The notes below the pieces were generated by a model. The model made no database searches, was not told where the DNA came from, and saw nothing but the letters and a program-made list of their open reading frames with translations. The position numbers were made by a program, and so were the translations under genes. Shown piece after piece: positions 35,908 through 47,126 of a DNA stretch of 64,000 bases. Source of the DNA: Exophiala sp. HKRS030 (lineage: Eukaryota; Ascomycota; Eurotiomycetes; Chaetothyriales; Herpotrichiellaceae); assembly GCA_023897205.1 (NCBI GenBank), contig JAHWDD010000009.1, forward strand, positions 1,674,001-1,738,000, written 5' to 3'. Positions within the stretch are counted from its first letter, which is position 1, and each line of letters starts with the position of its first letter.

Positions 35908-37411
35908 GGCTGGGAGAGCGCGCTCGATGTGCGTCGCAAAGGTTCAGAGCCTCTATAGTCGCAGTTCGCGGTGAGGAATCACGTTCGGCACGGCGATAGC
36001 ATAATTGGATGAGTAGAGTGATCGCAGGTGAATTTTGCTAGGGAGATCAAGGGTAATCGTGGAGGAGGGTGCGATAGCGACAGACGAGAGGGAAAGAGGG
36101 AAAGAATGAATCGATGTGTGTATGTCTGTGTCTCGCCAGGTCGAGCAGGAAGCAGACGAAGATGGATCAGGAAGAAGTACGTGTCGTCGCGGCTTTGATC
36201 CGCACAGATGAGATTGATTGATTGTTGTATGTACAGTACATGAATAGTATGGAGCTTATCAACGTGTGCGCCCACCAGGCTGGAATCTTGAGCTGAGGTT
36301 CGATCAATAGCAAGCCATGAACATTCCAGCTGGGAATTAATTTATCGAACTCATCTCCACTGATTTTCACTTAGCCGAATGACGAAGACTGGATTTTGCC
36401 GAGCGTTGGCCCTTCAACATCCCTGTTCAGCTGGGGACAAAACAGTACGAGGGGCTCTTGCAATGACATGTTTTGTTTACGTGCTCGAAGGAGAAAACCC
36501 TCTGCTTAACGTCATATAGATATATCAAGTATTTGCCTTGACTTTTGGCAAGGTCATAATAAAGTCTCTTAATACGGCATTACTGAAGGCTTACATTTAT
36601 TCTTGGAGTATGAGTATCGTAGACTCGGATTTTTGTCAAACCCTCGATAGCCCGTGCCACTATCGACGGAAATACGGGCCTTTCGCCTCCATATACCTAC
36701 TCGGGTAGGTAGTGTGAGCACTGTACCTTTGCAATGGGGCACAGACCCCTGGGACGATCACTTGTACTTCTACAATACAAGACATTGGACTACAGATCCT
36801 CGTCATCACAGGTGGGTTACGAGTCCTCACGCCAGGGGAGCGAAGGTTGAACATGATATATCGAAATGAGGTCTTATTCTTTTGCTTTTCTAAACAGGTC
36901 CTCGTTTCTCTTATTTCTCAGGATAACTAGCTCCATCTGTTGCTTCATCATGGTAGGTTGTAATACAAGATTCACCTGCCCTTGTCTTTCTGACCGCCTC
37001 ATCATCTGTCTCATCTTGACCAGAAGAAAAAAAATCTCCAATCAAGGAATCCCCTCTAGCTCGAAAATTGACATCTCTTTCATGATCAAGATTCCCATTC
37101 AGGGTTAGTTGCTCAAATCCTGACCCGGGTGCACATGGTTCATTTGGCTCCAGTCCACATGAGCCTGGTACACAAGTCCATTCTCATCCATCCGGCGGTA
37201 GAATAAGGCGAGGTGTGTGTGCGTGAAAAGAACAATGCTAAAGGTTGTAGTAAAGGAGTGACGTGAAATAATGTCCTCAACGGTATGTGAGACGCCGCAT
37301 TTCGCCAGCCAGCCACCCTGGACAGCGATTCGCTTTTAGAAAATCAATCGTCGTAAAGTCGTGAATTTGGCGCATGAATCAGCCCGCGGGCCAATCCAAC
37401 AACCAGATCTT
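35908..37411. other. Intergenic region, 1.5 kb
   Basis: The left part is the promoter of the channel gene and the right part the 3' flank of the next minus-strand gene. No open frame is convincing; those at 36654-36869 and 36866-37108 are short and unremarkable. Confidence 0.5.
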
Positions 37412-38197
37412 TTAGATCCACGGCTTCGCGATTGAGCCGAGTTTGTCTTCGAAGATTCCACCATAGAGGCCTGCTATTTCGTCCAGGTATTCCTCCACAC
37501 CGAACTTGCGAAGACCTTTGTTCATCATTTCTTGTTCCTCTTCTTCCAGTAATCGGGCCGTGGCACCAAACTCTTCCGCAACCTCATTCACTTGTGCCAG
37601 CTCTTTACCGAATGGGTGATTAGGGTCGGCAGATGAAGAGAAGATATCGGCGCTACTCCGTGTAGTTGGCTTGTTCAGGGTGGTGGGGGGAGGTGACATG
37701 CGCTGAATCGATCGCTTTCGTGACAATAGGACGTGTGCCTCTTTGGAGTGGGACAGGGCACGTTTTGGAATTGCAGGTGTCTCGACAGCATGAGGTGAAG
37801 CAAGGGCCGGAACTGCCGACAGGCTTTGCTTCAAATCAAAGAATGATTTGGTATCTTCCGAGGCGGGTGTAACGGGGGTCGCGGGGCCGCTGTCGTCGAT
37901 GGATGATGTGTCGCTCGCCGCATTGGTCAGGAAGCTTCGGTCGATGGTGGAGAAGTCGGAGTCGCTGGCAGAGGAGAGTGAGGCCGTGGACGATCCAGAG
38001 GCACCAGGAATGTCGGGAGCATTCAACGCCTGGACGTTGGTGGTCGAGATCAATTCAGTGGGAAGTGAGATCTGACTGCGATTGATGGTTCCCGGAGCGT
38101 ATTTGACACTGGTACCTCTTGAGGGAGTGATTTCACCCACGCTTCGCTTGTTGCGCCGTGTAAATGCGCGAGCAAGAGACATTGTTGAGGAAGACAT
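37412..38197 (-). CDS. Conserved fungal protein of unknown function, Ser-rich
   Basis: Intronless, 261 residues. The N-terminus is basic (SLARAFTRRNKR) and followed by SVKYAPGTINRSQISLPTEL, a phrase I recall from unnamed proteins in other Eurotiomycetes. The middle is Ser/Thr/Pro-rich, with a likely disordered stretch of SSASDSDFSTIDRSF and several SP/TP sites. The last 70 residues are helical and acidic (NEVAEEFGATARLLEEEEQE), ending in YGGIFEDKLGSIAKPWI, which looks like the best-conserved part. No enzyme motif, signal peptide or membrane segment is present. A second ATG five codons in is an alternative start. No function is assigned. Confidence 0.78.
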   Translation of the reverse strand: MSSSTMSLARAFTRRNKRSVGEITPSRGTSVKYAPGTINRSQISLPTELISTTNVQALNAPDIPGASGSSTASLSSASDSDFSTIDRSFLTNAASDTSSIDDSGPATPVTPASEDTKSFFDLKQSLSAVPALASPHAVETPAIPKRALSHSKEAHVLLSRKRSIQRMSPPPTTLNKPTTRSSADIFSSSADPNHPFGKELAQVNEVAEEFGATARLLEEEEQEMMNKGLRKFGVEEYLDEIAGLYGGIFEDKLGSIAKPWI

Positions 38198-38837
38198 GAT
38201 GCTTAAAGTAGGGAGGCCTGGTGAGATATTTCTACCGTACAGTCTGTTTGTGCGATGTGGTACAGGTTAGATCGAAATTTTGGTACAATTCGCCACGCGA
38301 GATTGGCTTGTGCGCAGTGACTTTTGGCTGAGAAGTGAGGTGAAGACAAGGTGAAGTTCGACTTCCTGTCGATCCAATCCGACTGTTCGAGGGTAGTAAG
38401 GAATGTTCGAGATGCAAGACTCAGTCCGCTATGGTTACAAAGGATCGAAGATTGGTTAGAATGGTGAATCGGATGGCCGTAAAGGAAGGATACGGCTGTT
38501 GACGAAGGAATGGTTGATTGATGGAGGCAATAGCGACGAATCGACCGTCGGCTAAAGGAGTGTGAGTGTGATTGTGATAAATGAAAGACGTCTGAGAGAA
38601 AGGAGGGTTGTGTAAATGAGTGACGGTTGGTAGAATTAACGAACGACGACAGACTTTTCCTGTTGCCTCTCTATCCCTTTCCCTTGGATCCCTTTGGATG
38701 GATGTTGGGGAGATCGAGAAGGGATTCTTTCCTGCAGGGAGATGGAGTTGGACGCGTGCAAGCAATCTTTGACAGTTGACGGTGGGTGGATTCTTCATTG
38801 CGCGCTATATAAAGTCCGCTCTCCATTGGCGCAGGAC
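38198..38837. other. Intergenic region with a TATA-type promoter at its right end
   Basis: It holds the promoter of the minus-strand conserved gene and, on the plus strand, a TATA box at 38806-38814. No other supported gene. Confidence 0.5.
38806..38814 (+). promoter_or_regulatory. TATA box with adjacent CCAAT (ATTGG) element
   Basis: TATATAAAG is a strong TATA element; ATTGG lies just downstream at 38825-38829. Good TATA boxes are rare in this window. It points to a plus-strand transcript starting near 38835-38850. Confidence 0.4.
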
Positions 38838-39146
38838 ATGGACAAAGGCCTCATCCACTCTGCCTCTCCAGGCCACTCACACTTCTCTCTCGCCCAACTT
38901 GATGCACCGGCCTGGCCACCCATCGACGCTCGTCGCGGGATCTTGCAGACTTCACCATCCCTTCTAGAGCCTAGACGACCATACCCATCCCTTTTGCAAC
39001 CTCTGAAAATTCTCCGCACTCCCAAGCCTGCCGACCTCGATTCCGTATTGCCACGCGGGTTGCAGAATTTCAGGGGCAACACCACCCAAAGAAAACATGT
39101 GTTTACCACCACTCACAACCGTCATAGGGTGCGCGTAAGCGCCTAG
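38838..39146 (+). CDS. Candidate small Pro/Leu-rich protein downstream of a TATA box
   Basis: The frame encodes 102 residues, rich in Pro, Leu, Arg and His, with no recognised domain, signal peptide or membrane segment. Support comes only from the TATA box 24 nt before its ATG and an uninterrupted frame that stays open upstream to 38694. The spacing is tight, because transcription would start at or after the ATG; if so, the product may start at a later codon or the transcript may be non-coding. The opposite strand also has open frames here. I rate it as a weak candidate. Confidence 0.22.
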   Translation: MDKGLIHSASPGHSHFSLAQLDAPAWPPIDARRGILQTSPSLLEPRRPYPSLLQPLKILRTPKPADLDSVLPRGLQNFRGNTTQRKHVFTTTHNRHRVRVSA

Positions 39147-40245
39147 CATATGGACGCTGAAACACTCGAAGAAAATACTATTGTATAGACGCAGGCCACA
39201 ACTACTCCGTACTAGCTAGCACGACCACGAACGAGCCATGATATACCGGGACCCAAAGGTGCAGATCACGTCAAGCGCTTCGTAAATAGTTCCCTCAAAC
39301 CACAGACCATTGATCCTCCACGTCAATCATCCTTATCGTCCCCGCGGCTAGACCTTTTGATTCATACAAAGACAGACCTGATCCTGACCTATTACCCAGT
39401 AGCCATGACTCAAATCCTGTCATATCGTAAAGGTCTATTGGATATCAAGTTTCCGCTGCTGAAGCACTTACACGCTGGGAATTCGGGGCATGGACAAGGT
39501 CACTAAGCAAGTCCACAAGAACGCACCCGTTGATCTCGTGGAAGCGCCTCAGTCATGGCTGTGCAGCTCAAGAAAGTAGTATCTTTTGCCGACCTTTCCG
39601 CCCGCCATGATCAAACAGGATGAGCCACGAACAAGATCTACAGGACACACGTTTCAGATCTTCTGTTCCGCTTAGAAGTTCTGTGAGACGGGCAAGAGTA
39701 GCCTTGAATCGCCCCCGGCCTCGAGCCTAAGCGCCTCGTTAGGTGTTTCACGTAAGAACACCCTGTCACTGGGTAGAACTCCTGAAAATTGACACGACAC
39801 GTCAATTGGTCTTTCCCCAACCTACACGTTTCAAGTTGCAAAATGTCACGAGTTTCGTCTCTCTTCCATAGACAGCAGTTGACGCCATGTCACCAGTCTG
39901 GACCATGCCTACTTTGTACCATTGGGAACCCTTTACGGAGTACTGTACGGTCAAATAATCGACTTTGACTTCGGATACTCTCTAATATACGGAATAATCC
40001 TAGAGGACTATCTGTGCGCAGCCTTGCCAAGTAAATTGCCAGCCTCGCCTGCACGCTCGTGCCTGTCCGCAGTTTAGTCCTGCGGCTCCAAAGCTGGTTC
40101 GCAGATCTTTTTTCCAAAGACCAACAACATCCAAGTCTCTTTGGATGAGAAGGCTGCATGTAGATCCTCAAGGCGATGATGATCTGATCGTCCCCCCCAT
40201 GACGAACCCTTCTGTACAACCTACACTGGATGTTCTTTTAAAAAC
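39147..40245. other. Intergenic region upstream of POP5
   Basis: No supported gene in 1.1 kb. Exact TACGGAGTA motifs are at 39203-39211 (inverted) and 39934-39942, the latter followed by a second TACGG at 39945. Confidence 0.5.
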
Positions 40246-40869
40246 ATGGTGCGCATCAAACACCGCTACATCCTCTTCGACATCCTCTACCCTTCCACCA
40301 CCACCTCTCCCGCGCCTGCACAATCGTCTTCATCTCCCCAACCACCAGCGTACGTACTCTTCTCGCGTCCGAGCCCGAGCCACATCAGTGCGCAACTTCT
40401 CATATCCGCCATCCGGTCGAGTATCCAGTCCGTCTTCGGAGACCATGGCCTTTCGGTCACCCAGCCCTCTTTACGTATAGTTTACTTTAGCCCGGGCACG
40501 AGCACAGTGATCCTACGTGTACCTCGCGCACACTACAGTCTCGTCTGGGCAAGTCTCACGTTCATGGATACGCTTCCCGGTCCACAGAGAGGTGCAGCTC
40601 CTCCGGTCCGATGCGTCGCTCGGGTGGTTCGAGTGAGCGGTACGATAAGAAAAAGCGAGGAGGAGGTTCTTCGTCGAGCGCGCAGGGACATTGTGCGCGC
40701 GAAATTAGAAGGCAGGCAGGATGAAGATGGAGACGTTGTGCTGGAAGGTCTACTGGATCAGAACAATGGAAAACGACCAGTTCAGCTCGCCAGCCTCAGG
40801 GCTCAAGAGGAAGAAGAGGGGGTCATAGACTTCGATTACGAACAAGACATGGAAGACTCGTCTGATTGA
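40246..40869 (+). CDS. POP5: RNase P/RNase MRP protein subunit Pop5
   Basis: Protein subunit shared by RNase P (tRNA 5' maturation) and RNase MRP (rRNA processing) in the nucleus and nucleolus. Intronless, 207 residues. The start MVRIKHRYILFDILYP is the family signature, and the central part, with FSPGTSTVILRVPRAHYSLVW, matches the ferredoxin-like core strands. The VVRVSGTIRKSEEEVLRRARR stretch closes the conserved core. A fungal acidic C-terminal tail follows (EEEEGVIDFDYEQDMEDSSD), longer than in yeast. An upstream frame in another phase is not coding. It is tail to tail with GPN2, 278 nt apart. Confidence 0.93.
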   Translation: MVRIKHRYILFDILYPSTTTSPAPAQSSSSPQPPAYVLFSRPSPSHISAQLLISAIRSSIQSVFGDHGLSVTQPSLRIVYFSPGTSTVILRVPRAHYSLVWASLTFMDTLPGPQRGAAPPVRCVARVVRVSGTIRKSEEEVLRRARRDIVRAKLEGRQDEDGDVVLEGLLDQNNGKRPVQLASLRAQEEEEGVIDFDYEQDMEDSSD

Positions 40870-41147
40870 AAATTTCCCTTCGCTTCGACTCCCGTCGTGG
40901 AAAATCATCATCATCATTCGTCAATCTCAGAAGTATATGGGTCATCGGCCCTGTAGATGACTTGGTCACATATTTCCGACGACCGAAAAACCACCAGGAT
41001 CGCCATCCATGGCTCGCATTAGACCAACATTTGGAAGAACAAGAGGAAGAGGACATTGCACCTTCACGACCCGCAAAAGCAATGCCACAAACAATCGTTG
41101 ACAGGCGGAAAATCGCTAAGTGATGAAATTACAATTGTGCGCCATGG

Positions 41148-42394
41148 TCACGAACCTCCACCGTCAGGCCCGGTCTCCCCTTTCCTCCTAATCTTAACAC
41201 CACTGTCGCCCATCATTTTTGGTACGTCCAGACCATCCATATCCATGTCTGCATCATCTTCCCCTTGCTGTTGTTGCATCCCACTCTCCCACTCCTCTTC
41301 CCTACGTTGCTGCTCCTCCTCCCACTCCTTCCTTTCTTTCTCATCCCACTCCTCTTTGTTGTCGATCCACCTTTCTTGGACATCCTGGACACTCATCCCG
41401 CCCATTCCCTCTCTGACGGCAACCTGCCAGACACTATCATTGGCGCCCTCGGCGCCCCCAAAGGCGTAGCCACCGGCCCTGTCGATGGTTCTCAAAAGCG
41501 ACATCATGCTCTTCTTGTCCTCGACCGCGAGAGTCTCGTATCCTACCAGCCCAAACTCCTCGACGAGATTGACAATGGCTTCGTTCAATGCCGCGAATTT
41601 CCCCTGCCCAAACATGGGCGACTCTTCTTCGAGACTGGGGAGTAGATATGACAGGTCTTGCACTTCGGTGTAAAAGTCCAGGTTGAACGGCAAGGGCGGG
41701 TACTTGGAGAGATTGTCGATCTTCGTCAGCACGTTAATGTGCGTCATGTCGAGTTGGAGCATGCTCCTTAAGGAGAGGAGGAGCGTCGATATGTACAGCG
41801 ATGGTAGTGTCAGAGCGTATGAGTCGATCAAGTTGACGACGACTAGCTGTGACGATGTTAGTCATGGGTCACGACTGATTGTCTTGTATGGTTTTGCCGT
41901 GATAGGAACCATTGCATTCTTGACATGGTAGAAGCACGTGTCTCCTGAACAGGAGAAAGAAGACTGGGATTTTTGTTCCGAGAAGAAATAAAACTCACCC
42001 TGAACCCCACCTTCTCCAGCCTCGCAAACACCTTTCTCAGACTTGCGTGATGCGTGAAGATCTCGACCTGGCCAGGACAGTCGAACAAGACATAATCGTC
42101 GCCCAGCCGGGCCAGGCGGTCCTCGAGCCACGCGGTGTTTTCCTCCAGCTCCTCGAGCGCGTAGAGCACGCCGCCGTTGGGTCCCAACCGAACGTCCTCG
42201 TCGCCCATGATGGCCTCGAGGGTGACCAGGTCCCTCACGTCGACCGCGGGGGAGTACCCCGTCGCCTCGTTGGCCGGGTCCAGGTTGACCACGCTGCACT
42301 TGCGGCCGATGGCTCCCATGAACTGCTGCATGCCGTTGCAGTACGTCGACTTGCCCGCCCCGGGAGGGCCAATGACAAGCTGAGCAAACGGCAT
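41148..42394 (-). CDS. GPN2: GPN-loop GTPase 2
   Basis: Small GTPase that works with GPN1/Npa3 and GPN3 in cytoplasmic assembly and nuclear import of RNA polymerases. Minus-strand exons 42394-41999 and 41846-41148 join to 364 residues; the 152-nt intron has a GTGAGT donor and CACAG acceptor. The P-loop GPPGAGKST is at residues 9-17, the eponymous GPN triad at 71-73 (RLGPNGGVLYAL), and the G3 motif DCPGQVE follows. The specificity loop is NVLTKIDNL. The C-terminal 90 residues are charged, rich in Glu and Gln, with a coiled-coil-like KERKEWEEEQQRREEE stretch, longer than in yeast. A (GT)32 tract lies in its promoter or leader. Confidence 0.94.
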
Positions 42395-42434
42395 GTTTTG
42401 GATCGAGACCCTCTTGGTTCTTTTCCCCTTCTGC

Positions 42435-42501
<67 letters not shown>

Positions 42502-43251
42502 TGCTTCGCCAACCGTCCGACTACGATTTGTCTGTTATGTCTTTTTATTCTCTTTTGGTGGTTTTCGGGACTAGTTGATCCCTTCCCGCACTCTCTGTCT
42601 TTCTCTCTATGACTCGGACCCCTCAGTAGATCAACTCTCAGCCCGCGTCAAACAAAAGATAAATGGTGGCGTATGGTTTCCCCGCGGATGGTAACTTTGG
42701 TTGTTTTATTGATTCATGCTCCTCCGCTCGTGCCTTTTTTTAGTAACAAAGTTCTTGACAGATGAGGTCTCGGGTTGTCAAACGAGAGGGAATGGTCGGA
42801 CGAGCGATCCAAAAAGAATAATAGGACTTGTGCAAACGCTGAGGTGATCCGAGGAGGAGGAGGCAGTAAAGAGTATTAGTCGTGTGCTGATCTGTAGTAG
42901 GCAGATCCCAGTCGCAAAATACGCAGCGCTGAGACGGAAGAGTTGTCTGCCAAGGGCTACTATGTCATCAAACTCGTGTAGTTCATCAAAAATCTCGAAG
43001 CTAGGTATCCGGTCTTCTTGCAATCGAATCTACAAAACTCACAAGGCTGCGGTGGCATGCTGTGAAATCATCGCAAAAGAAGGCGGCAAACAGCGGCAGA
43101 ATTGTCCCCGATATTCCGCCAATAAGCGACCAGCCCTGATCAACTCCCTCGCCATGGAATGCTTACAACCCTCCATGCTCAACCATACTTAATGCTTCTT
43201 CTTTGATCCAAGTTCTTCATCATTCATCACTACGTATGCAGACTTCATCGT
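42395..43251. other. Intergenic region between GPN2 and the MHYT gene
   Basis: Apart from the GT tract, no supported gene. A minus-strand frame of 38 codons starting near 43155 (MARELIRAGRLLAEYRG) and another at 42778-43023 look mildly coding but could not be spliced together in frame. Confidence 0.45.
42437..42500. repeat. (GT)32 microsatellite upstream of GPN2
   Basis: 64 nt of perfect GT repeats (CA on the GPN2 sense strand), beginning 43 nt before the GPN2 start codon. It is therefore in the leader or core promoter. Confidence 0.95.
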
Positions 43252-45947
43252 CTAGAATGATGCGCTGACAATAGTACTTCCTTTGCGACGATCCTTGGTC
43301 GCAATCTCCACCGAGTTGTGAACATTAATATTCAACCCCCATCCACCTGGCTTGGTGGTAGCCCAACCTTCCGACTTCAGTTGGAAAAGACCAAAGACGT
43401 CTGTCACCCAATTTCTCGTTTCACCCTCTGGTGATTCGCTGCCACGTCGAGTGTATCCTCTATCGCATGATTTGACACGCCTCATTTCTATCCCTGATGT
43501 TTCCGTCGATCCCTTATCATGATCGACGATGGTTACCTCATCACTCCTGCGGCTGACCTCTGATTTCCTCAATGGAGAAATGCATGTTGGTGACCTTGGG
43601 GACTTTGGCGATACAGATCTTGAGCCATTTCGATCTGCAAGACTTGGTGTCCGACCTCTGGTGGCGCTGGATCTCCCACGTTTCTGCACGTCCTTGTGTA
43701 GATAACCGAATTGTTGCTCGACTCTTTGGGCGAAGACTTCGTTGTGCGCATGGGCTGTATGAGCTTGTTGTTGAGTACTGAAAAAGGTTAAGGGTACAAA
43801 TGTGAATTCTTTCCTCGTAGGCGATGCATGAATGTTCCCCAATATGCGGACAGTATAGAGGATACAAGTCGTGCAATGCTTTGGCGATGAGGGAACATCG
43901 CCATGTGGACCACCGACGTAGAATTCTTTTGCAGAAAATTTGGCCTGCATCATGCTGTCATAGTCGCCAATCAAGTCCACCAGTTTGACAAATGTGTTGT
44001 ATAGTTGCCAGCGAAAGCCCTCTTCGATGGTCCTAGAAGTTTCTCGATTGAGTAGAACTTTGAGGATTTCACTGATTGGCATGTCGTCCAAGTACTGCAA
44101 TTGATTCTTCTGCTCAGCAGAAAGATCAGGTACCTGTAATGTAACATGAGGAAGCTGATTTTGTCTGTCGTCCGGAACGAGAAGATCGAAGCTCTTGCAC
44201 ATACTGGGCTTCAGCATGAAACATGCTAGATATGTTCCAGGAGGCGGCAAACATGACCGAGCCGCACTCGTTCTGACCCGCAGCATTCTTTCCACGAGAT
44301 CGGAACGATTGACCTGCATACTATTTGAAAGAGACTCCGCGATTTGCTCTATGGCAGCGAAGCGATAACCCAAAGAAGCAAATTTGGCCGCCTCAGTATG
44401 GTTAATTTCGCGAACAAGAAAGAGATATTTGCCCCTCGTGAAGGTATTAGAGACGCTTCCTCTTTCGGCGTCATAGCCCATGGTACAAGCGGAAAGGAGC
44501 GAAAACTGTCTGATGCCTTTCCGTGCCCGTGGAGAACAATATACAACCCCCGTGTCCATTGGCTCCTCGAACAAAACACCAAGCTTTTCAAGAGGCTCAT
44601 GAATGGTGTTTGCGAGCTGCTGAGCAGCTACGCAGAATAGCCCTTTGAACACACGGGCGAAGTCGTGCGATATTTCACTAGTGTCGTCAGGAAGGGTCGT
44701 GGCATTAGAGCCAGGTCGAAATTTGTGCATGTTCGGGTCTGTCTCTATCTCACTTTTCATCCCGGGAATGATGTCCTTGAGAATCTTCCAATGGTGAGAA
44801 GCTTGGAAAATCCATAGGAATGTTTCATGAGTCCTGCTCAATTCGTCCTCTCCAAATGTCTGTAAATTCAATCAGCGCAGAAAACACCTTCGCACTCCCT
44901 CCTCACGTACCCTTTCAACATAATGATTCGTTATTTTGGTACTAGGCAAGAGCCCATCTTGGGTGATCATGAGGTTTCCCTCGTCGTCGAAATACGAACA
45001 AGCAAGTACAAGTCGTTGAGACCTAATTCTAGCATTGCGACGCCTGCGTCCTCGTATGCCGATTACTACGAGAAGCACGACGCAGGCGCCCATAGACTGC
45101 ATAATTTGTTAGAAGGATATTTTAAATTGGTATCGTGATATCCCACAACTCACCAGACAAGATGCTGCAACTGAGGTTTGTGTCCGAGATTCTCCGTGCA
45201 CAGCCAGGTCACCTCTCCAGTGATACATGGTTCCAGCAGCTGCGGTCCAGTGCATTCCGGATACCGCAAGGGCGAGGACGCCTGCGCAAAGAGTTCTTTT
45301 CCACCAGAGATCAGACCATTTATCCCTCATCCGGAAGAAAAGGCTGAGTGATATGAGGCTTGCAGCTACAGAAATTATTGCCGCGCCAACCACATTCCCA
45401 GGGGAATAGGAACAATTGTAGTTTGCGATCCCCAGCTGACCCATGTAATGCATCCCACAGACCGCAGCACCAGTAAGGATTCCTGCAAGAGCGACATGGA
45501 GTTGGCGAGCTTTGGCAGGTGTCCCCAGGAGGTAAAAGGCGAAGATCAGGACGACGATGGGTAGGAAGAACGAGGCTGCGGTAAAACCCTGGTTGTACAA
45601 TATCTGGCGCTGATGGTTGGCATGATCGAGAACAATAGCTCTGTTGCCGACAAAATGCATTGCCCATATACCAATTCCGCCCATTGTTATCGCTGAGGCA
45701 ATCAAAAGAAACCTTGATCACATCAGTCTCTTCGTATTATTCAAGTATCCAACACATACCAGTTGTAAAGACCGTTCGTCGATGTCCGTCGTTGTAAGAG
45801 TTCGATAGTGGTAAGACATCCTACTAGAGAGGTGAAGAATGAAAGGACTACATATCCAGGATCATAAGACACCTCCGTCGCAGGCAAAGCGTTGGTGGCT
45901 GATTTTGCTGCATATCGAGGCCAGTCCTGTGAGCCATCCACCTCCAT
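43252..45947 (-). CDS. MHYT-domain integral membrane sensor protein
   Basis: Seven-helix MHYT domain proteins are thought to sense small ligands such as oxygen, carbon monoxide or nitric oxide through metal bound by Met/His motifs. Minus-strand exons 45947-45760, 45712-45154, 45096-44911 and 44859-43252 join to 846 residues. The repeated motif is seen three times: MHF at 81-83 (WAMHFVG), MHY at 150-152 (CGMHYMG) and MHW at 216-218 (SGMHWTAA), each in a hydrophobic helix. Another helix near 250-265 (GACVVLLVVIGI) is followed by a basic stop-transfer (RGRRRRNAR). The remaining 560 residues are cytosolic, with no named domain that I recognise, a Ser/Arg-rich segment near 700-780, and a C-terminal INVHNSVEIATK. 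The start at 45947 was preferred over an upstream ATG at 46064, which would add 39 residues of basic sequence. Confidence 0.88.
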
Positions 45948-47126
45948 TCGAGAATATACGCAAGGCTCTAAGCCTCGACTCGACCGAGCTGTATTCACGT
46001 CAAGGCGACTTGAGAGGCGAAGACTTGTGTATCTGAACGGGCACAACGCATGCAATGGTTTCATTTCAGGCCGGCATGATGGAATCGAACTGCGCGAGGC
46101 TAGTCAGGGAACAACAATATCGAGAATTACTGGAAAGGGAGAACCGAAGTGAAATAAGAACAACAATACTGAAGCCTGTGTGAATATTGTTCATGATGGC
46201 GAGAAGGGTGGTTTATGAAAAGTCCTGAGTGAAGGCGAAGTTAAGGAAGGGACGAGGTGAGAATGGTGTCTTCGAGGTAGCCACCACCTCCCCAGACCCT
46301 CGTATAGCGATTGACATGACACCATCAATAGTCTCTTGCAAGCAAGGGATATGTGACATGTACGTGCGGTGGGAGAGTAAGACAGCATGCGCAGAGGGCG
46401 TGGGTCTCAAGCATGTCGGCAAGAGTAGCCAACGAACGAGCTGGAGGCGTGGCGCGATCAAATGGTGGAGCGAGAAATCCAGGACTTTCAGGAATCCGAA
46501 GTAGAGGGATGAGTGAAAGTTGAGCTCGGATCAGTGTTGAGATCATGACCAGAGCAATCCAATCACCAATGCGTTGGAAGGTTTCGTTTTCAAAGGGGGC
46601 GGTCTCGAACAAAACCCGTCGGTAGCAACAAACACGTTGAGATGTGGCTTGGTAGTGGTCGAAAACAAGCTGGAAAAGAGGACAAGAGGACAAAAGTACC
46701 AGGTCCATGCGAGGGGTTTTCTCTGGCTCTCGTATTCAAAGCCATGGCAGAAGCAAAGTACGGTGAAAAGGGAACCACATGGGCTGGTGGTGGATGGTGA
46801 ATCCTGGTAAATACAGTGAGAAGGAAACTGAAAAGATGCACTGGGCACGCGGGGGATCTGACTTGACACATTTGACACTGACACAAATATCGGGCCAGTT
46901 CGCAATAACAGATTGTGATCACTCCGTAACCCATCTGGTTTCACCTTGATGCCCATGGAGTGGAAGGGCAGAAGATGGAATTATATGCGATAGAAGAAAA
47001 AAAAAGCCCGTGATCGTAGTCATAATCAAGCTAAGGATGTTCTTCTATACCGAGTATTCATATCAATAGTCATCATATTAACAACATGGAAGGCCTTCAG
47101 TTCCTTTTTGTTCTATCCTATTCCTG
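45948..47126. other. Intergenic region between the MHYT gene and KEX1
   Basis: It contains the promoter of the MHYT gene and the 3' flank of KEX1. Open frames (46325-46708, 46543-46956, minus) lack recognisable features and overlap each other, so none is called. Confidence 0.5.

Noticed and set aside
46060..46110. Minus-strand tRNA suggested by GTTCGATTCC
   Set aside because: The sequence matches a B-box, but the flanks do not form a T-stem or cloverleaf.
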